A stretch of DNA of 64,000 bases from Pseudomonas sp. ATCC PTA-122608 (GCF_001952855.1 NZ_LPNO01000015.1:57627-121626), one strand, 5' to 3'; positions 24,934-34,886 are shown, counted from the stretch's first letter. Numbers and translations are program-made. The notes: generated by a model from the sequence alone, not told the origin.

Positions 24934-27873
24934 ATGAGCCTTCCAATGCAGGCCGAACTACCGGCCATCCTGCTTCCATTTGCCAAGCGGGCCGAGCAGT
25001 CATTTCGTGACGCCGTGGCCGGATTGGACGGCGATAATGGCCTTTCTGAGTGGACGCCGCAACGTTGGGCTGACTTCGCCCGTGTGTGCGCCGCCAGTGA
25101 TTTCGTCATTGAACAGAGTGTTCGTGACCCTTTGATGTTGCTCGAACTGGTGGCCTGGGGCGAGCTGGACCGCGGCTTTGCCCCCGGCGAGCTGTGCGGG
25201 CAGATTGCCGTTGCCGTGCAGCAGGCCGAGACAGAAGACGAGCTGGGCCGGGTTCTGCGACGCCAGCGCACCCGCCAGCAAGTGCGGATCATCTGGCGCG
25301 ACCTGACCCGACAGGCGGACCTGGTGCAAACCTGCCGTGATCTATCGGACATGGCCGACGCCAGCATCGACCAGGCTTACCAATGGTTGTACCAGCGCCA
25401 CTGCACATTGTTCGGCACGCCCACCGGCCGTCGCAGTGGTGAGCCGCAGCACATGGTCATCCTTGGCATGGGCAAGCTCGGCGCGGTGGAGTTGAACCTG
25501 TCGTCCGATATCGACCTGATCTTCGCCTACCCCGAAGGCGGCGACACCGTGGGCGTCAAACGCTCACTGGATAATCAGGAATTCTTTATCCGACTTGGTC
25601 AAAAACTGATCAAGGCTTTGGACCCGATGACCGTCGACGGCTTTGTGTTCCGGGTCGACATGCGCCTGCGGCCCTACGGTTCGGCCGGGGCGCTGGTGCT
25701 CAGCTTCAACGCGCTGGAGCAGTACTACCAGGACCAGGGCCGCGACTGGGAACGCTACGCCATGATCAAGGCGCGGGTGGTGGCCGGTGACCAAGTGGCC
25801 GGCGCGCAATTGCTCGACATGCTGCGACCGTTTGTCTACCGGCGTTACCTGGACTTTTCCGCCATCGAAGCGCTGCGCACCATGAAGCAACTGATCCAGC
25901 AGGAAGTGCGGCGCAAGGGGATGGCCGAGAACATCAAGCTGGGCTCGGGCGGCATTCGAGAAGTCGAATTTATCGCCCAGGCGTTCCAGCTGATCCACGG
26001 TGGCCGCGACCTGAGCCTGCAACAGCGGCCGCTGTTAAAAGTGCTGGGCACGCTGGAAGGCCAGGGCTACCTGCCGCCGGCGGTGATCGCCGAGCTGCGC
26101 GATGGCTATGAATTCCTGCGCTACACCGAACACGCGATCCAGGCGATTGCCGATCGCCAGACCCAGATGCTCCCGGACGGCCCCGAAGACCAGGCGCGGA
26201 TTGCCTTCATGATGGGTTTCCCGGATTGGACCGCGTTCCATGAGCGCCTGATGTACTGGCGCGGTCGGGTGGACTGGCATTTCCGTCAGGTAATTGCCGA
26301 CCCGGATGAAGAAGAGGGTGAAGAGAGCGAGTTGGTTGTGGGTGGCGAGTGGTTGCCGTTGTGGGAAGAGTCTCAGGACGAGGAAGCCGCTTGCCGTCAG
26401 TTGCAGGAAGGCGGTTTTACCGACGCGCCCAAAGCCTTGAAAACCCTGGCCGGCCTGCGCAGCAGCCCGCAATTGCGTGCCATGCAGCGTTTGGGGCGTG
26501 AGCGTTTGGATGCGTTCATCCCGCGCCTGCTGGCCCAGGCCGTTGAGCACGCCAACCCGGATCTGGTGCTGGAGCGCGTCCTGCCCTTGGTCGAAGCCGT
26601 CGCCCGGCGTTCCGCTTATCTGGTGCTGCTGACGGAAAACCCCGGTGCGCTGCGTCGCCTCCTGACCCTGTGTGCCGCCAGTCCGTGGATTGCCGAGCAG
26701 ATCACCCGCTTCCCGCTGCTGCTGGACGAACTGCTTAACGAAGGCCGCCTGTTCAAACCGCCGCTGGCGCCGGAACTGGCCGCCGAATTGCGCGAGCGCC
26801 TGACGCGTATTCCCGAAGACGACCTTGAACAGCAGATGGAAGCCTTGCGTCACTTCAAGCTGGCGCACCGTCTGCGGGTGGCCGCCTCGGAAATCGCCGG
26901 CAGCCTGCCGCTGATGAAAGTCAGCGACTATCTGACCTGGCTCGCCGAAGCCATCCTCGAGCAGGTGTTGGCCCTGGCCTGGCGCCAGACCGTTGCCCGT
27001 CACGGCTCGCCGCAACGGGTGGACGGCACCTTGTGCGATCCTGGCTTCATCATTGTCGGTTATGGGAAAGTCGGCGGCATCGAATTGGGGCATGGTTCGG
27101 ACTTGGACCTGGTGTTTATCCATGACGGTGACCCGCAAGCCGAAACAGACGGGGCGAAGCCGATCGACGGCGCGCAGTTCTTTACCCGACTGGGCCAGCG
27201 GATCATTCACCTGCTGACCACCCAGACCAACTCGGGCCAGTTGTATGAGGTGGACATGCGCCTGCGGCCTTCGGGCGCATCCGGTTTGCTGGTGAGTTCC
27301 CTGGGCGCCTTTGCGCGCTATCAGGAAAACGAAGCCTGGACCTGGGAGCACCAGGCATTGGTACGTGCGCGGGTGCTGGTGGGCAGTCAGGATGTCGGTC
27401 GTGCTTTCGAGCAGGTGCGGGCGCAAGTGCTGGGCCGCGCGCAGGACCTGGACAAGCTGCGCCAGGAGGTCAGCGAGATGCGCGCCAAGATGCGCGACAA
27501 CCTCGGCACCAAGTCCACCGCGGCGGGAACGGCGGCGAATGCCTTCGAACCCACGGTGGCGTTCGACCTCAAGCAGGACGCCGGAGGTATCGTCGATATT
27601 GAATTTATGGTGCAATACGCGGCTTTGGCGTGGTCTGCGCAACATCCAACGTTGCTGCGCTACACCGACAATATCCGCATTCTGGAAGGGCTGGAGCAGG
27701 TCGGGCTGATGCCCGCCGCCGATGCCCATTTGCTGCGCGAGGTGTATAAAGCCTACCGTTCCGCCGCTCACCGCCAGGCCTTGCAGAACGAGGCCGGCAC
27801 AGTTGCCGGGGACCAGTTCGCTGACGAACGGCGCCAGGTGCAGCGAATCTGGCATGAACTGGGGTTAAGCTGA
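24934..27873 (+). CDS. glnE: Bifunctional glutamine synthetase adenylyltransferase/deadenylase
   Basis: A 979-residue GlnE. Two nucleotidyltransferase domains are seen, each with its metal-binding motif: LSSDIDLIFAY (about 190) for deadenylylation and GHGSDLDLVFIHD (about 720) for adenylylation. Regulatory helical segments follow each. The enzyme adjusts glutamine synthetase activity in response to PII and glutamine. It diverges from aceE across about 380 bases. An intergenic hairpin separates it from waaF. Confidence 0.96.
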   Translation: MSLPMQAELPAILLPFAKRAEQSFRDAVAGLDGDNGLSEWTPQRWADFARVCAASDFVIEQSVRDPLMLLELVAWGELDRGFAPGELCGQIAVAVQQAETEDELGRVLRRQRTRQQVRIIWRDLTRQADLVQTCRDLSDMADASIDQAYQWLYQRHCTLFGTPTGRRSGEPQHMVILGMGKLGAVELNLSSDIDLIFAYPEGGDTVGVKRSLDNQEFFIRLGQKLIKALDPMTVDGFVFRVDMRLRPYGSAGALVLSFNALEQYYQDQGRDWERYAMIKARVVAGDQVAGAQLLDMLRPFVYRRYLDFSAIEALRTMKQLIQQEVRRKGMAENIKLGSGGIREVEFIAQAFQLIHGGRDLSLQQRPLLKVLGTLEGQGYLPPAVIAELRDGYEFLRYTEHAIQAIADRQTQMLPDGPEDQARIAFMMGFPDWTAFHERLMYWRGRVDWHFRQVIADPDEEEGEESELVVGGEWLPLWEESQDEEAACRQLQEGGFTDAPKALKTLAGLRSSPQLRAMQRLGRERLDAFIPRLLAQAVEHANPDLVLERVLPLVEAVARRSAYLVLLTENPGALRRLLTLCAASPWIAEQITRFPLLLDELLNEGRLFKPPLAPELAAELRERLTRIPEDDLEQQMEALRHFKLAHRLRVAASEIAGSLPLMKVSDYLTWLAEAILEQVLALAWRQTVARHGSPQRVDGTLCDPGFIIVGYGKVGGIELGHGSDLDLVFIHDGDPQAETDGAKPIDGAQFFTRLGQRIIHLLTTQTNSGQLYEVDMRLRPSGASGLLVSSLGAFARYQENEAWTWEHQALVRARVLVGSQDVGRAFEQVRAQVLGRAQDLDKLRQEVSEMRAKMRDNLGTKSTAAGTAANAFEPTVAFDLKQDAGGIVDIEFMVQYAALAWSAQHPTLLRYTDNIRILEGLEQVGLMPAADAHLLREVYKAYRSAAHRQALQNEAGTVAGDQFADERRQVQRIWHELGLS

Positions 27874-27887
27874 ACATTATATAAGGC

Positions 27888-27907
27888 GGGGAGGCATGAG
27901 CCTCCCC
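27888..27907 (+). terminator. Hairpin between glnE and waaF
   Basis: GGGGAGGC-ATGA-GCCTCCCC is a perfect eight-base stem with a four-base loop, 15 bases after the glnE stop. The following bases (GTATCGTTTG) are only mildly T-rich, so it may be a weak terminator or partial attenuator ahead of waaF. Confidence 0.6.
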
Positions 27908-27927
27908 GTATCGTTTGTGGAAACTAC

Positions 27928-28962
27928 ATGAATATTCTGATCGTTGGGCCCAGTTGGGTCGGTGACATGGTGATGGCACAGACACTGTTCCAGTGCCTGA
28001 AGCAACGCCATCCCGACTGCCAAATCGACGTGCTCGCCCCCGAGTGGAGCCGGCCGATTCTTGAGCGTATGCCCGAGGTGCGTCAGGCTTTGAGCTTCCC
28101 GCTCGGCCACGGCGCGCTGGAACTGGCGACCCGTCGACGTATCGGCAAGTCCCTGGCCGGCCAGTACGATCAGGCGATCCTGTTGCCCAACTCAATGAAG
28201 TCGGCACTGGTGCCGTTCTTCGCCGGTATCCCCAAGCGCACCGGCTGGCGTGGCGAGTTTCGCTATGGCCTGCTCAATGATGTGCGCAAGCTCGACAAGG
28301 CCCGTTATCCGCTGATGATCGAGCGCTTCATGGCCCTGGCCTACGCGCCGGGTGCCGAGTTGCCTGCGCCGTATCCGCGCCCGAGCCTGCAAATCGACCC
28401 GGTTACCCGTGACGCCGCCCTGGCCAAGTTTGGCCTGGAGCTGGACCGTCCGGTGCTGGCGCTGTGCCCTGGTGCAGAGTTTGGCGAATCCAAGCGCTGG
28501 CCATCTGAGCATTACGCCAAGGTCGCGGAGATGAAGATTCGCGAGGGCTGGCAAGTCTGGCTGTTCGGCTCGAAAAACGATCATTCGGTGGGCGAGGATA
28601 TTCGCCAGCGTCTGATCCCGGGCCTGCGTGAAGAAGCGGTCAACCTCAGCGGCGACACGTCCCTGGCCGAGGCCATCGACCTGCTGTCCTGCGCCGACGC
28701 GGTGGTGTCCAACGACTCGGGCCTGATGCACGTGGCCGCGGCGCTGAATCGCCCGCTGGTGGCGGTGTACGGCTCGACGTCTCCCGGGTTTACTCCGCCG
28801 TTGGCCGACAAGGTCGAAGTGGTGCGCCTGGGCCTGGATTGCAGCCCGTGTTTCGACCGTACCTGCCGCTTCGGCCACTACAACTGCCTGCGCCAATTGC
28901 TGCCGCAACCTGTCAGCGACGCGTTGCAGCGGTTGCAGGGCGACGTGGTCGAGGTTCACTGA
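27928..28962 (+). CDS. waaF: ADP-heptose:LPS heptosyltransferase II
   Basis: A 344-residue GT9 glycosyltransferase that adds the second heptose to the LPS inner core at the cytoplasmic face of the inner membrane. The N-terminus MNILIVGPSWVGDMVMAQ and the nucleotide-sugar site VVSNDSGLMHVAAALNRP (about 255) are typical, and the Cys-rich tail (LDCSPCFDRTCRFGHYNC) matches WaaF. It opens a seven-gene run in which coding regions overlap or nearly touch, and the TTG start of waaC lies one base after its stop. Confidence 0.95.
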   Translation: MNILIVGPSWVGDMVMAQTLFQCLKQRHPDCQIDVLAPEWSRPILERMPEVRQALSFPLGHGALELATRRRIGKSLAGQYDQAILLPNSMKSALVPFFAGIPKRTGWRGEFRYGLLNDVRKLDKARYPLMIERFMALAYAPGAELPAPYPRPSLQIDPVTRDAALAKFGLELDRPVLALCPGAEFGESKRWPSEHYAKVAEMKIREGWQVWLFGSKNDHSVGEDIRQRLIPGLREEAVNLSGDTSLAEAIDLLSCADAVVSNDSGLMHVAAALNRPLVAVYGSTSPGFTPPLADKVEVVRLGLDCSPCFDRTCRFGHYNCLRQLLPQPVSDALQRLQGDVVEVH

Positions 28963-28963
28963 G

Positions 28964-30022
28964 TTGCGGGTTCTGGTAATCAAGACCTCATCCCTGGGCG
29001 ACGTGATTCATGCCTTGCCGGCATTGACCGACGCGGCGCGGGCGATCCCGGGCATCCGTTTTGACTGGGTGGTGGAAGAAGGCTTCGCCGAGATTCCCAC
29101 CTGGCACCCGGCGGTGGACAAGGTGATTCCGGTGGCGATCCGCCGTTGGCGCAAGAACCTCTGGCAGACCTTCAAGAGTGGCGAATGGCGGCGCTTCAAA
29201 AAGAGCGTGCAGTCGACCAAATACGACTTGGTGATCGATGCCCAGGGCCTGCTGAAAAGTGCCTGGCTGACCCGCTACGTGCGCGCCCCGGTGGCCGGTT
29301 TCGACAAGCAGTCGGCTCGCGAACCGTTGGCGGCGCACTTCTATTCCCGCCGCCTGGCCGTGGCCCGTGGGCAGCATGCGGTGGAGCGTTTGCGCCAGCT
29401 ATTTGCCGTCGCGCTGGGCTATGACCTTCCCAAGGGCTTGGGCGATTACGGCCTCAGCGTCGACAAGCTGCTGGGCCTGCCGCCGAAAAAGCCGTTTGTA
29501 CTGCTGCTGCACGGCACCACTTGGGACACCAAGCACTGGCCGGAAGCCTACTGGCGCGACCTGGCCGAACGCATGGACCGCTTCGGCGTGGACGTGAAAT
29601 TGCCGTGGGGCAATGCCGCCGAAAAGGCCCGGGCCGAACGCTTGGCCAGCGGCCTGAAAAACGCCGAAGTGTTGCCCAAGCTGAACCTGGCGGGCGTGGC
29701 CCGAGTGCTGGCGAGTGCCAAGGCGTGTGTCGCGGTCGACACCGGTCTTGGCCACTTGGCGGCCGCGCTGGATGTGCCAACGATTTCCCTGTTCGGCCCC
29801 ACCAATCCTGGCCTGACCGGCGCCTACGGCAAGGCGCAGGTCCACCTGGCCAGCGACTTCCCGTGTGCGCCGTGCCTGCAAAAGAAATGCACCTATCAAC
29901 CGACCGCTGAAGACCAGCGCCGGTTTGATCTCAAGCGCGAGTGGCCACTGTGCTTCACTCGCCTGAACCCTGAGCGTGTCGCAACGCGATTAAGCACGTT
30001 GTTATTGGCTGAGGAACACTGA
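28964..30022 (+). CDS. waaC: LPS heptosyltransferase I
   Basis: A 352-residue GT9 enzyme that adds the first heptose to Kdo. The start VLVIKTSSLGDVIHALPAL and the C-terminal AVDTGLGHLAAALDVPTISLFG (about 255) are the WaaC signatures. The start codon is TTG at 28964, one base after the waaF stop; no better start lies nearby. The stop overlaps the waaG start by one base (TGATG). Confidence 0.95.
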   Translation: MRVLVIKTSSLGDVIHALPALTDAARAIPGIRFDWVVEEGFAEIPTWHPAVDKVIPVAIRRWRKNLWQTFKSGEWRRFKKSVQSTKYDLVIDAQGLLKSAWLTRYVRAPVAGFDKQSAREPLAAHFYSRRLAVARGQHAVERLRQLFAVALGYDLPKGLGDYGLSVDKLLGLPPKKPFVLLLHGTTWDTKHWPEAYWRDLAERMDRFGVDVKLPWGNAAEKARAERLASGLKNAEVLPKLNLAGVARVLASAKACVAVDTGLGHLAAALDVPTISLFGPTNPGLTGAYGKAQVHLASDFPCAPCLQKKCTYQPTAEDQRRFDLKREWPLCFTRLNPERVATRLSTLLLAEEH

Positions 30023-31146
30023 TGCAGCTGGCTTTTGTCCTCTACAAGTATTTCCCCTTTGGTGGCCTGCAGCGCGACTTCATGCGTATTGCCCTGGAGT
30101 GCCAGCAGCGCGGCCACAAGATCCGCGTCTACACGCTGATCTGGGAAGGTGACGTGCCGCCGGGCTTTGAAGTGCTGGTGGCGCCGGTCAAGGCGCTGGT
30201 CAACCATCGGCGCAATGAGAAACTCTACGCCTGGATCCAGGCCGACCTGGCCAAGCGCCCGGTTGATCGGGTGGTGGGCTTCAACAAAATGCCGGGGCTG
30301 GACCTGTACTTCGCCGCCGACGGTGTGTTCGAAGACAAGGCACAAACCCTGCGCAACCCGATGTACCGCTGGTTCGGCCGATACAAGCACTTTGCCGAAT
30401 ACGAACGCGCGGTGTTCGACAAGCACGCCAAGACGCAGATCATGGTGCTGTCCGAGCATCAGCAGCAGCTGTTCACCCAGTATTACGGCACCCAGGCCGA
30501 GCGCTTTCATTTGTTGCCGCCGGGTATCGCCCGCGACCGCCGCGCGCCGCCCAACGCTGCCGAGATTCGCGCCGAATTTCGTCGTGAATTCGGTCTGGCC
30601 GAAGACGATTTGCTGCTGGTGCAGATCGGCTCGGGCTTCAAGACCAAGGGCGTCGACCGCAGCCTCAAGGCCGTGGCCGCGCTACCGTCGAACTTGAAGA
30701 AACGCACCCGGCTATTTGTAATCGGCCAGGACGACCCCAAAGTATTCCAATTACAGAGTGTTGCGCTGGGCTTGGGCGACCAGGTGCAGTTCTTCAAGGG
30801 GCGCAGCGATATCCCGCGTTTTCTGCTGGGCGCGGACTTGTTGATTCACCCCGCGTATAACGAGGCGGCCGGCATGGTGCTGATCGAAGCGGTGGTCGCC
30901 GGCCTCCCGGTACTGGTGAGCAAGGTCTGCGGTTACGCGTTTTACATCGACAAGGCCCAGAATGGCCGGGTGTTGGACGAGCCGTTCGAGCAGGCCCAAC
31001 TCAACCAGTACCTGGTCGACATGCTCGACGACCCACAAGCGCGCGCGGCCTGGAGCCGCAATGGTCTGGCCTTCGCTGAGACGGCCGACCTCTATAGCAT
31101 GCCGCAGTACGCTGCGGACCTGATTCTGGCGGAGCCAAACCGATGA
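30022..31146 (+). CDS. waaG: LPS core UDP-glucose/galactosamine glycosyltransferase I
   Basis: A 374-residue GT4 enzyme. The start MQLAFVLYKYFPFGGLQRDF is diagnostic for WaaG, and the donor-site motif appears as HPAYNEAAGMVLIEAVVAGLPVLVS (about 275-300). It adds the first outer-core hexose to heptose II; in pseudomonads this residue is often a galactosamine. It overlaps waaC and waaP by one and four bases. Confidence 0.95.
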   Translation: MQLAFVLYKYFPFGGLQRDFMRIALECQQRGHKIRVYTLIWEGDVPPGFEVLVAPVKALVNHRRNEKLYAWIQADLAKRPVDRVVGFNKMPGLDLYFAADGVFEDKAQTLRNPMYRWFGRYKHFAEYERAVFDKHAKTQIMVLSEHQQQLFTQYYGTQAERFHLLPPGIARDRRAPPNAAEIRAEFRREFGLAEDDLLLVQIGSGFKTKGVDRSLKAVAALPSNLKKRTRLFVIGQDDPKVFQLQSVALGLGDQVQFFKGRSDIPRFLLGADLLIHPAYNEAAGMVLIEAVVAGLPVLVSKVCGYAFYIDKAQNGRVLDEPFEQAQLNQYLVDMLDDPQARAAWSRNGLAFAETADLYSMPQYAADLILAEPNR

Positions 31147-31949
31147 AGTTGATTCTTGCCGAACCGTTCAAGACCCTGTGGGCCGGACGCGATGCGTTCG
31201 CCGAAGTCGAGAAGCTGGACGGCCAGGTGTACCGTGAACTGGATGCCCGGCGTACCTTGCGTACGGAAGTGGACGGCCACGGCTTTTTCGTGAAAATCCA
31301 CCGGGGGATCGGCTGGGCCGAAATTCTCAAGAACCTGATCACCGCCAAGTTGCCGGTGTTGGGCGCGGGCCAGGAATGGCTGGCGATCCAGCGTTTGCAG
31401 GAAGTGGGCGTGCCGACCATGACTGCCGTCGCTTACGGCGAAAAGGGCAGCAACCCGGCGGACCAGCACTCGTTCATCGTCACCGAAGAGCTGGCGCCGA
31501 CCGTCAGCCTCGAAGACCTGAGCATGGACTGGGTCAAGCAGCCGCCGGTGCCTGTGATCAAGCATGCGCTGATCGCCGAAGTGGCGCGCATGACCGGCAT
31601 GATGCACCGCGCCGGGGTCAACCACCGCGACTGCTACATCTGCCATTTCCTGCTGCATACCGACAAGCCGCTGGTGGCTGATGACTTCAAGTTGTCGGTG
31701 ATCGACCTGCATCGCGCCCAGGTGCGTTCGAAGATTCCATTGCGCTGGCGCAACAAGGACCTGGCCGCGCTGTACTTCTCGGCGCTGGACATTGGCCTGA
31801 CCCGCCGCGACAAGCTGCGCTTCCTCAAGGGTTACTTTCAGCAGCCATTGCGCCAGATTCTCGCTGAAGAAGCCGCGTTGCTCGGCTGGCTGGAACGCAA
31901 GGCGGCCAAGCTCTACGACCGCAAGCAACGCTACGGGGATGCGCTCTGA
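31143..31949 (+). CDS. waaP: LPS core heptose kinase WaaP
   Basis: A 268-residue kinase-fold enzyme that phosphorylates heptose I of the core, a step essential in P. aeruginosa. The catalytic loop is GVNHRDCYICHFLL, with the Asp at position 163 by my count, and the metal-binding Asp follows in LSVIDLHRAQVR. The start MKLILAEPFKTLWAGRDAF matches WaaP. It is coupled to waaG by ATGA, and its stop overlaps the next gene by one base. Confidence 0.95.
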   Translation: MKLILAEPFKTLWAGRDAFAEVEKLDGQVYRELDARRTLRTEVDGHGFFVKIHRGIGWAEILKNLITAKLPVLGAGQEWLAIQRLQEVGVPTMTAVAYGEKGSNPADQHSFIVTEELAPTVSLEDLSMDWVKQPPVPVIKHALIAEVARMTGMMHRAGVNHRDCYICHFLLHTDKPLVADDFKLSVIDLHRAQVRSKIPLRWRNKDLAALYFSALDIGLTRRDKLRFLKGYFQQPLRQILAEEAALLGWLERKAAKLYDRKQRYGDAL

Positions 31950-32683
31950 TGGCGGGTTGGAACCTGGAGCCCGCTTACGCCGCCCTGGCGGATGACTTTG
32001 GTAGCCTGGAAGCAGTGTTCGCCCTGCAAGGCGAGCGGCTGACCCGTGATCCACTATCCGAAGTGATTCGCGTGGAGCGCGGCGGGGTCAACTATTACGT
32101 CAAGCGCTACGTCGGTGCGGGCAAGGGGTTGCGCCGCTATCTGGGCAAGCCACGGGTCAAGTCTGAATGGCAGAACCTCAAGCGCTTCGCCAAGTGGGGC
32201 ATTCCCACTGCCGACGTGATCGCCTGGGGCCTGGAGCGTAAAGGCCTGGCTTATCACCGTGGGGCGATGATCACGCGCGAGCTGCCAAAGACCGAAGATT
32301 TGTCGGCATTGGCCGAGCGCAAAGACCCGCAACTGTCTGACCCGGTGTGGGTCAACAAGATCAGTCGCCAGCTCGCTGAATACACGCGGACCATGCACGA
32401 CAACCGGTTTACCCACAACGATTTGAAGTGGCGCAACTTGTTGGTGGATGACCAGCAAACCCTGTACCTGATCGATTGCCCCAACGGCGATTTCTGGCGC
32501 GGGTTCTGGCTCAAATACCGTATCACCAAGGACCTGGCCTGCCTGGACAAGGTCGCCAAGTATCACTTGTCGGCCACCCAACGCCTGCGTTTCTACATGC
32601 AGTACCGTCAGCGCAAACACCTGAGCGTGGCGGACAAACAGCGAATTCGCCACGTGGTGAAGTTTTTCGAGGGGCGAGAATGA
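31949..32683 (+). CDS. LPS kinase-family protein (PA5008-like)
   Basis: A 244-residue member of the InaA/WaaP-like kinase superfamily. A possible ATP-binding segment (GGVNYYVKRYVGAGKGLRRY) is followed by an intact catalytic loop, RFTHNDLKWRNLLV, and a DFG-like IDCPNGDF. By position it corresponds to PAO1 PA5008. It is likely to phosphorylate a core heptose, but the position modified is not shown by the sequence. It overlaps both neighbours. Confidence 0.85.
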   Translation: MAGWNLEPAYAALADDFGSLEAVFALQGERLTRDPLSEVIRVERGGVNYYVKRYVGAGKGLRRYLGKPRVKSEWQNLKRFAKWGIPTADVIAWGLERKGLAYHRGAMITRELPKTEDLSALAERKDPQLSDPVWVNKISRQLAEYTRTMHDNRFTHNDLKWRNLLVDDQQTLYLIDCPNGDFWRGFWLKYRITKDLACLDKVAKYHLSATQRLRFYMQYRQRKHLSVADKQRIRHVVKFFEGRE

Positions 32684-33432
32684 GTGATTTCCTGGCGGCC
32701 GAAGATCGAGCATTGCTTGAGCGCAACGGCCTCGGCACTTTCGACGCGCTGTGGGCCAAGCAACTGGATGCGGTGGACGAGCCCAATACCAGTCGCGGCG
32801 GCTGGAGCAGCGTGTTTCGCCTCGAGCTCGAAGGCCAAGGCTACTACCTCAAGCGCCAGAGCAACTACCTGACGCGCACCTTGCACCGCCCGTTTGGCGA
32901 GCCGAGTTTTGCCCGTGAGTTTCGTAATATCAGCCGCTATCGGCAGTTGGGAATTCCGGCATTGCAGGCGGCGTTTTTCGGTGAGCGCAAAGTCGCGGGC
33001 GAGCACCGGGCGATGTTGCTGACTCGGGCGCTGGATGGTTGGAATGACCTGGATTCACTGCTGGAGCAATGGGCTGCATTGAGCGACTCGCAGCAGCGAG
33101 CGATCCTGCTGGCCTGCGGTCAGTTGGCGCGCCGTCTGCACAGCGTGGGTCAGGTGCACGGCTGTTTTTACCCCAAGCATATTTTCCTGCAGGCCGCCGG
33201 CGACGGTTATGCGGCGCAGTTGATCGACCTTGAGAAAACCCGCCCGCTGTTGTTCGGCTGGCGTGACCGGGTCAAGGACCTGGAGCCGCTGTTGCGCCGT
33301 GCGCCGCAGTGGTCGGACGATCAGGTGCGTCAGCTGTTGGCGGCGTATCTGGACCAGCCGCAGGACAGCGCATTGGTTGCCACGTGGCACCAGCGCCTGG
33401 TGGCCCGTCGTAGTCACAAGGAGAAACGTTGA
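32680..33432 (+). CDS. LPS kinase-family protein with altered catalytic loop (PA5007-like)
   Basis: A 250-residue kinase-fold protein. The N-lobe segment GGWSSVFRLELEGQGYYLKR is present, but the loop that should read HxD is VHGCFYPKHIFL, with Cys 162 in the place of the catalytic Asp. The later metal Asp is kept (AQLIDLEKTRP). It may therefore be a pseudokinase or use a different mechanism. The start is ATG 32680, overlapping the previous stop by four bases; the frame is open further upstream but without a ribosome site. It corresponds by position to PAO1 PA5007. Confidence 0.82.
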   Translation: MSDFLAAEDRALLERNGLGTFDALWAKQLDAVDEPNTSRGGWSSVFRLELEGQGYYLKRQSNYLTRTLHRPFGEPSFAREFRNISRYRQLGIPALQAAFFGERKVAGEHRAMLLTRALDGWNDLDSLLEQWAALSDSQQRAILLACGQLARRLHSVGQVHGCFYPKHIFLQAAGDGYAAQLIDLEKTRPLLFGWRDRVKDLEPLLRRAPQWSDDQVRQLLAAYLDQPQDSALVATWHQRLVARRSHKEKR

Positions 33433-34886
33433 TGCGTTTGTCCGAACTGAAAAATGCCGGCCGCACGCCAAGCCTGCCCTTGAGCATCGAGCTGGCGGAC
33501 GCTGCAGGGCCTGGGCAGTTGCAACTGCTAAGCCTGCTGCGGGTATTGCCGGGCCAGCGCTATGTCGGCGCAGCCGTGTGGCGCGGGCGCCCGGTGCTGG
33601 CCAAGCTGCTGGTGGGCAACAAGGCGGCGCGGCATTTTCAGCGTGAGCTCAAGGGTGTGCGGCTGCTGGCCAAGCAAGGCCTGACCACGCCGCTGTTGCT
33701 GGCTGATGGTCTGCAAGAAGGTGAGGGCGGCTGGCTGCTGTTCGAGTTTCTGGAAGGCGCCGACAGCCTGGCCGATGCGTGGCAGGCTGTTGAAAGCTTG
33801 CCGCCACTGGCTGACGAGCAGCAAGCGGTGCTCGCCGAAGCGCTGGGTGCGATTGCGCAGATGCACGCCAAAGGCCTGTGGCAGGAAGACCTGCACCTGG
33901 ACAACCTGCTGCGCCAGGACGGCAAACTGTATTTGATCGATGGTGCCGGGATCTGTGTCGAAGAGGCGGGCAAGCCGCTGTCGCGCAACCGGGTGCTGGA
34001 AAACCTCGGGGTGTTTTTTGCGCAACTGCCGAAGAATCTCGAGCCGTTTACCGAAGAATTGCTGGTGCACTATTTGCTCAGCAACGGCGAACACGGCTTG
34101 CCGCTGGAGGCGCTGCAAAAGCAGGTGCGCAAAGTCAGCGTCTGGCGTTTGAAAGACTTCCTGGGCAAGGTCGGTCGTGAGTGCACGTTGTTCAGCGTGA
34201 CTCGCGGGCCGTTTGCCTTGCGCGCGATTCGGCGTGAGGAAGAAGCGGCCATGCTGCCAGTGCTGGAGCAGGCCGACGCGCTGCTCGACCGGGGTCACCT
34301 GTATAAGACCGGTGGTGCAGCCAGTGTTGCCAAGGTCGAGGTGGCCGGTCGGCCACTCGTGATCAAACGCTACAACATCAAGGGATTTGCCCATTGGCTC
34401 AAGCGTTTCTGGCGGCCAAGCCGGGCCTGGCATTCGTGGCGTGAAGGCAATCGCCTGGCGTTCCTCGGCATTGCCACGCCCAAGCCGCTGGCGTTGCTGG
34501 AAAAGCGTTTCCTGTGGCTGCGCAGCCGGGCGTACCTGGTGACCGAGTACCTGCCGGGGCCGGACATCATCGAGCGGTTTGCGCCCTATGTTGAAAGTGG
34601 TGAGGCGCCCGAGGCCGAGTTGCAGGCCCTGGATTACTTGTTCGCCGAGCTGATTCGCGAGCGCATCAGCCACGGGGATTTCAAGGGGCACAACCTGTTC
34701 TGGCACACGGATCGCTGGGCGCTGATCGACCTGGATTCGATGTGTCAGCACACGTCCTTGAGCAGCTTTGCTCCGGCATACGCCAAGGATCGCGCAAGGT
34801 TTATGCGTAACTGGCCAGAGAGCAGTGCCTTGTATCGGGTGATTGATCAGCGGTTACCAACGAATGTGGGTGGGGTAAATAGTTAG
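33432..34886 (+). CDS. Double LPS-kinase-fold protein (PA5006-like)
   Basis: A 484-residue protein with two kinase-like halves. The first has the loop GLWQEDLHLDNLL (Asp near 152) with LYLIDGAGI. The second has ISHGDFKGHNLFW (Asp near 414) with ALIDLDSM. Both loops keep their Asp and Asn, so both could be active. It closes the waa operon, its start overlapping the previous stop by one base, and a terminator follows at 34903. It corresponds to PAO1 PA5006; the substrate is presumed to be the LPS core. Confidence 0.85.
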   Translation: MRLSELKNAGRTPSLPLSIELADAAGPGQLQLLSLLRVLPGQRYVGAAVWRGRPVLAKLLVGNKAARHFQRELKGVRLLAKQGLTTPLLLADGLQEGEGGWLLFEFLEGADSLADAWQAVESLPPLADEQQAVLAEALGAIAQMHAKGLWQEDLHLDNLLRQDGKLYLIDGAGICVEEAGKPLSRNRVLENLGVFFAQLPKNLEPFTEELLVHYLLSNGEHGLPLEALQKQVRKVSVWRLKDFLGKVGRECTLFSVTRGPFALRAIRREEEAAMLPVLEQADALLDRGHLYKTGGAASVAKVEVAGRPLVIKRYNIKGFAHWLKRFWRPSRAWHSWREGNRLAFLGIATPKPLALLEKRFLWLRSRAYLVTEYLPGPDIIERFAPYVESGEAPEAELQALDYLFAELIRERISHGDFKGHNLFWHTDRWALIDLDSMCQHTSLSSFAPAYAKDRARFMRNWPESSALYRVIDQRLPTNVGGVNS

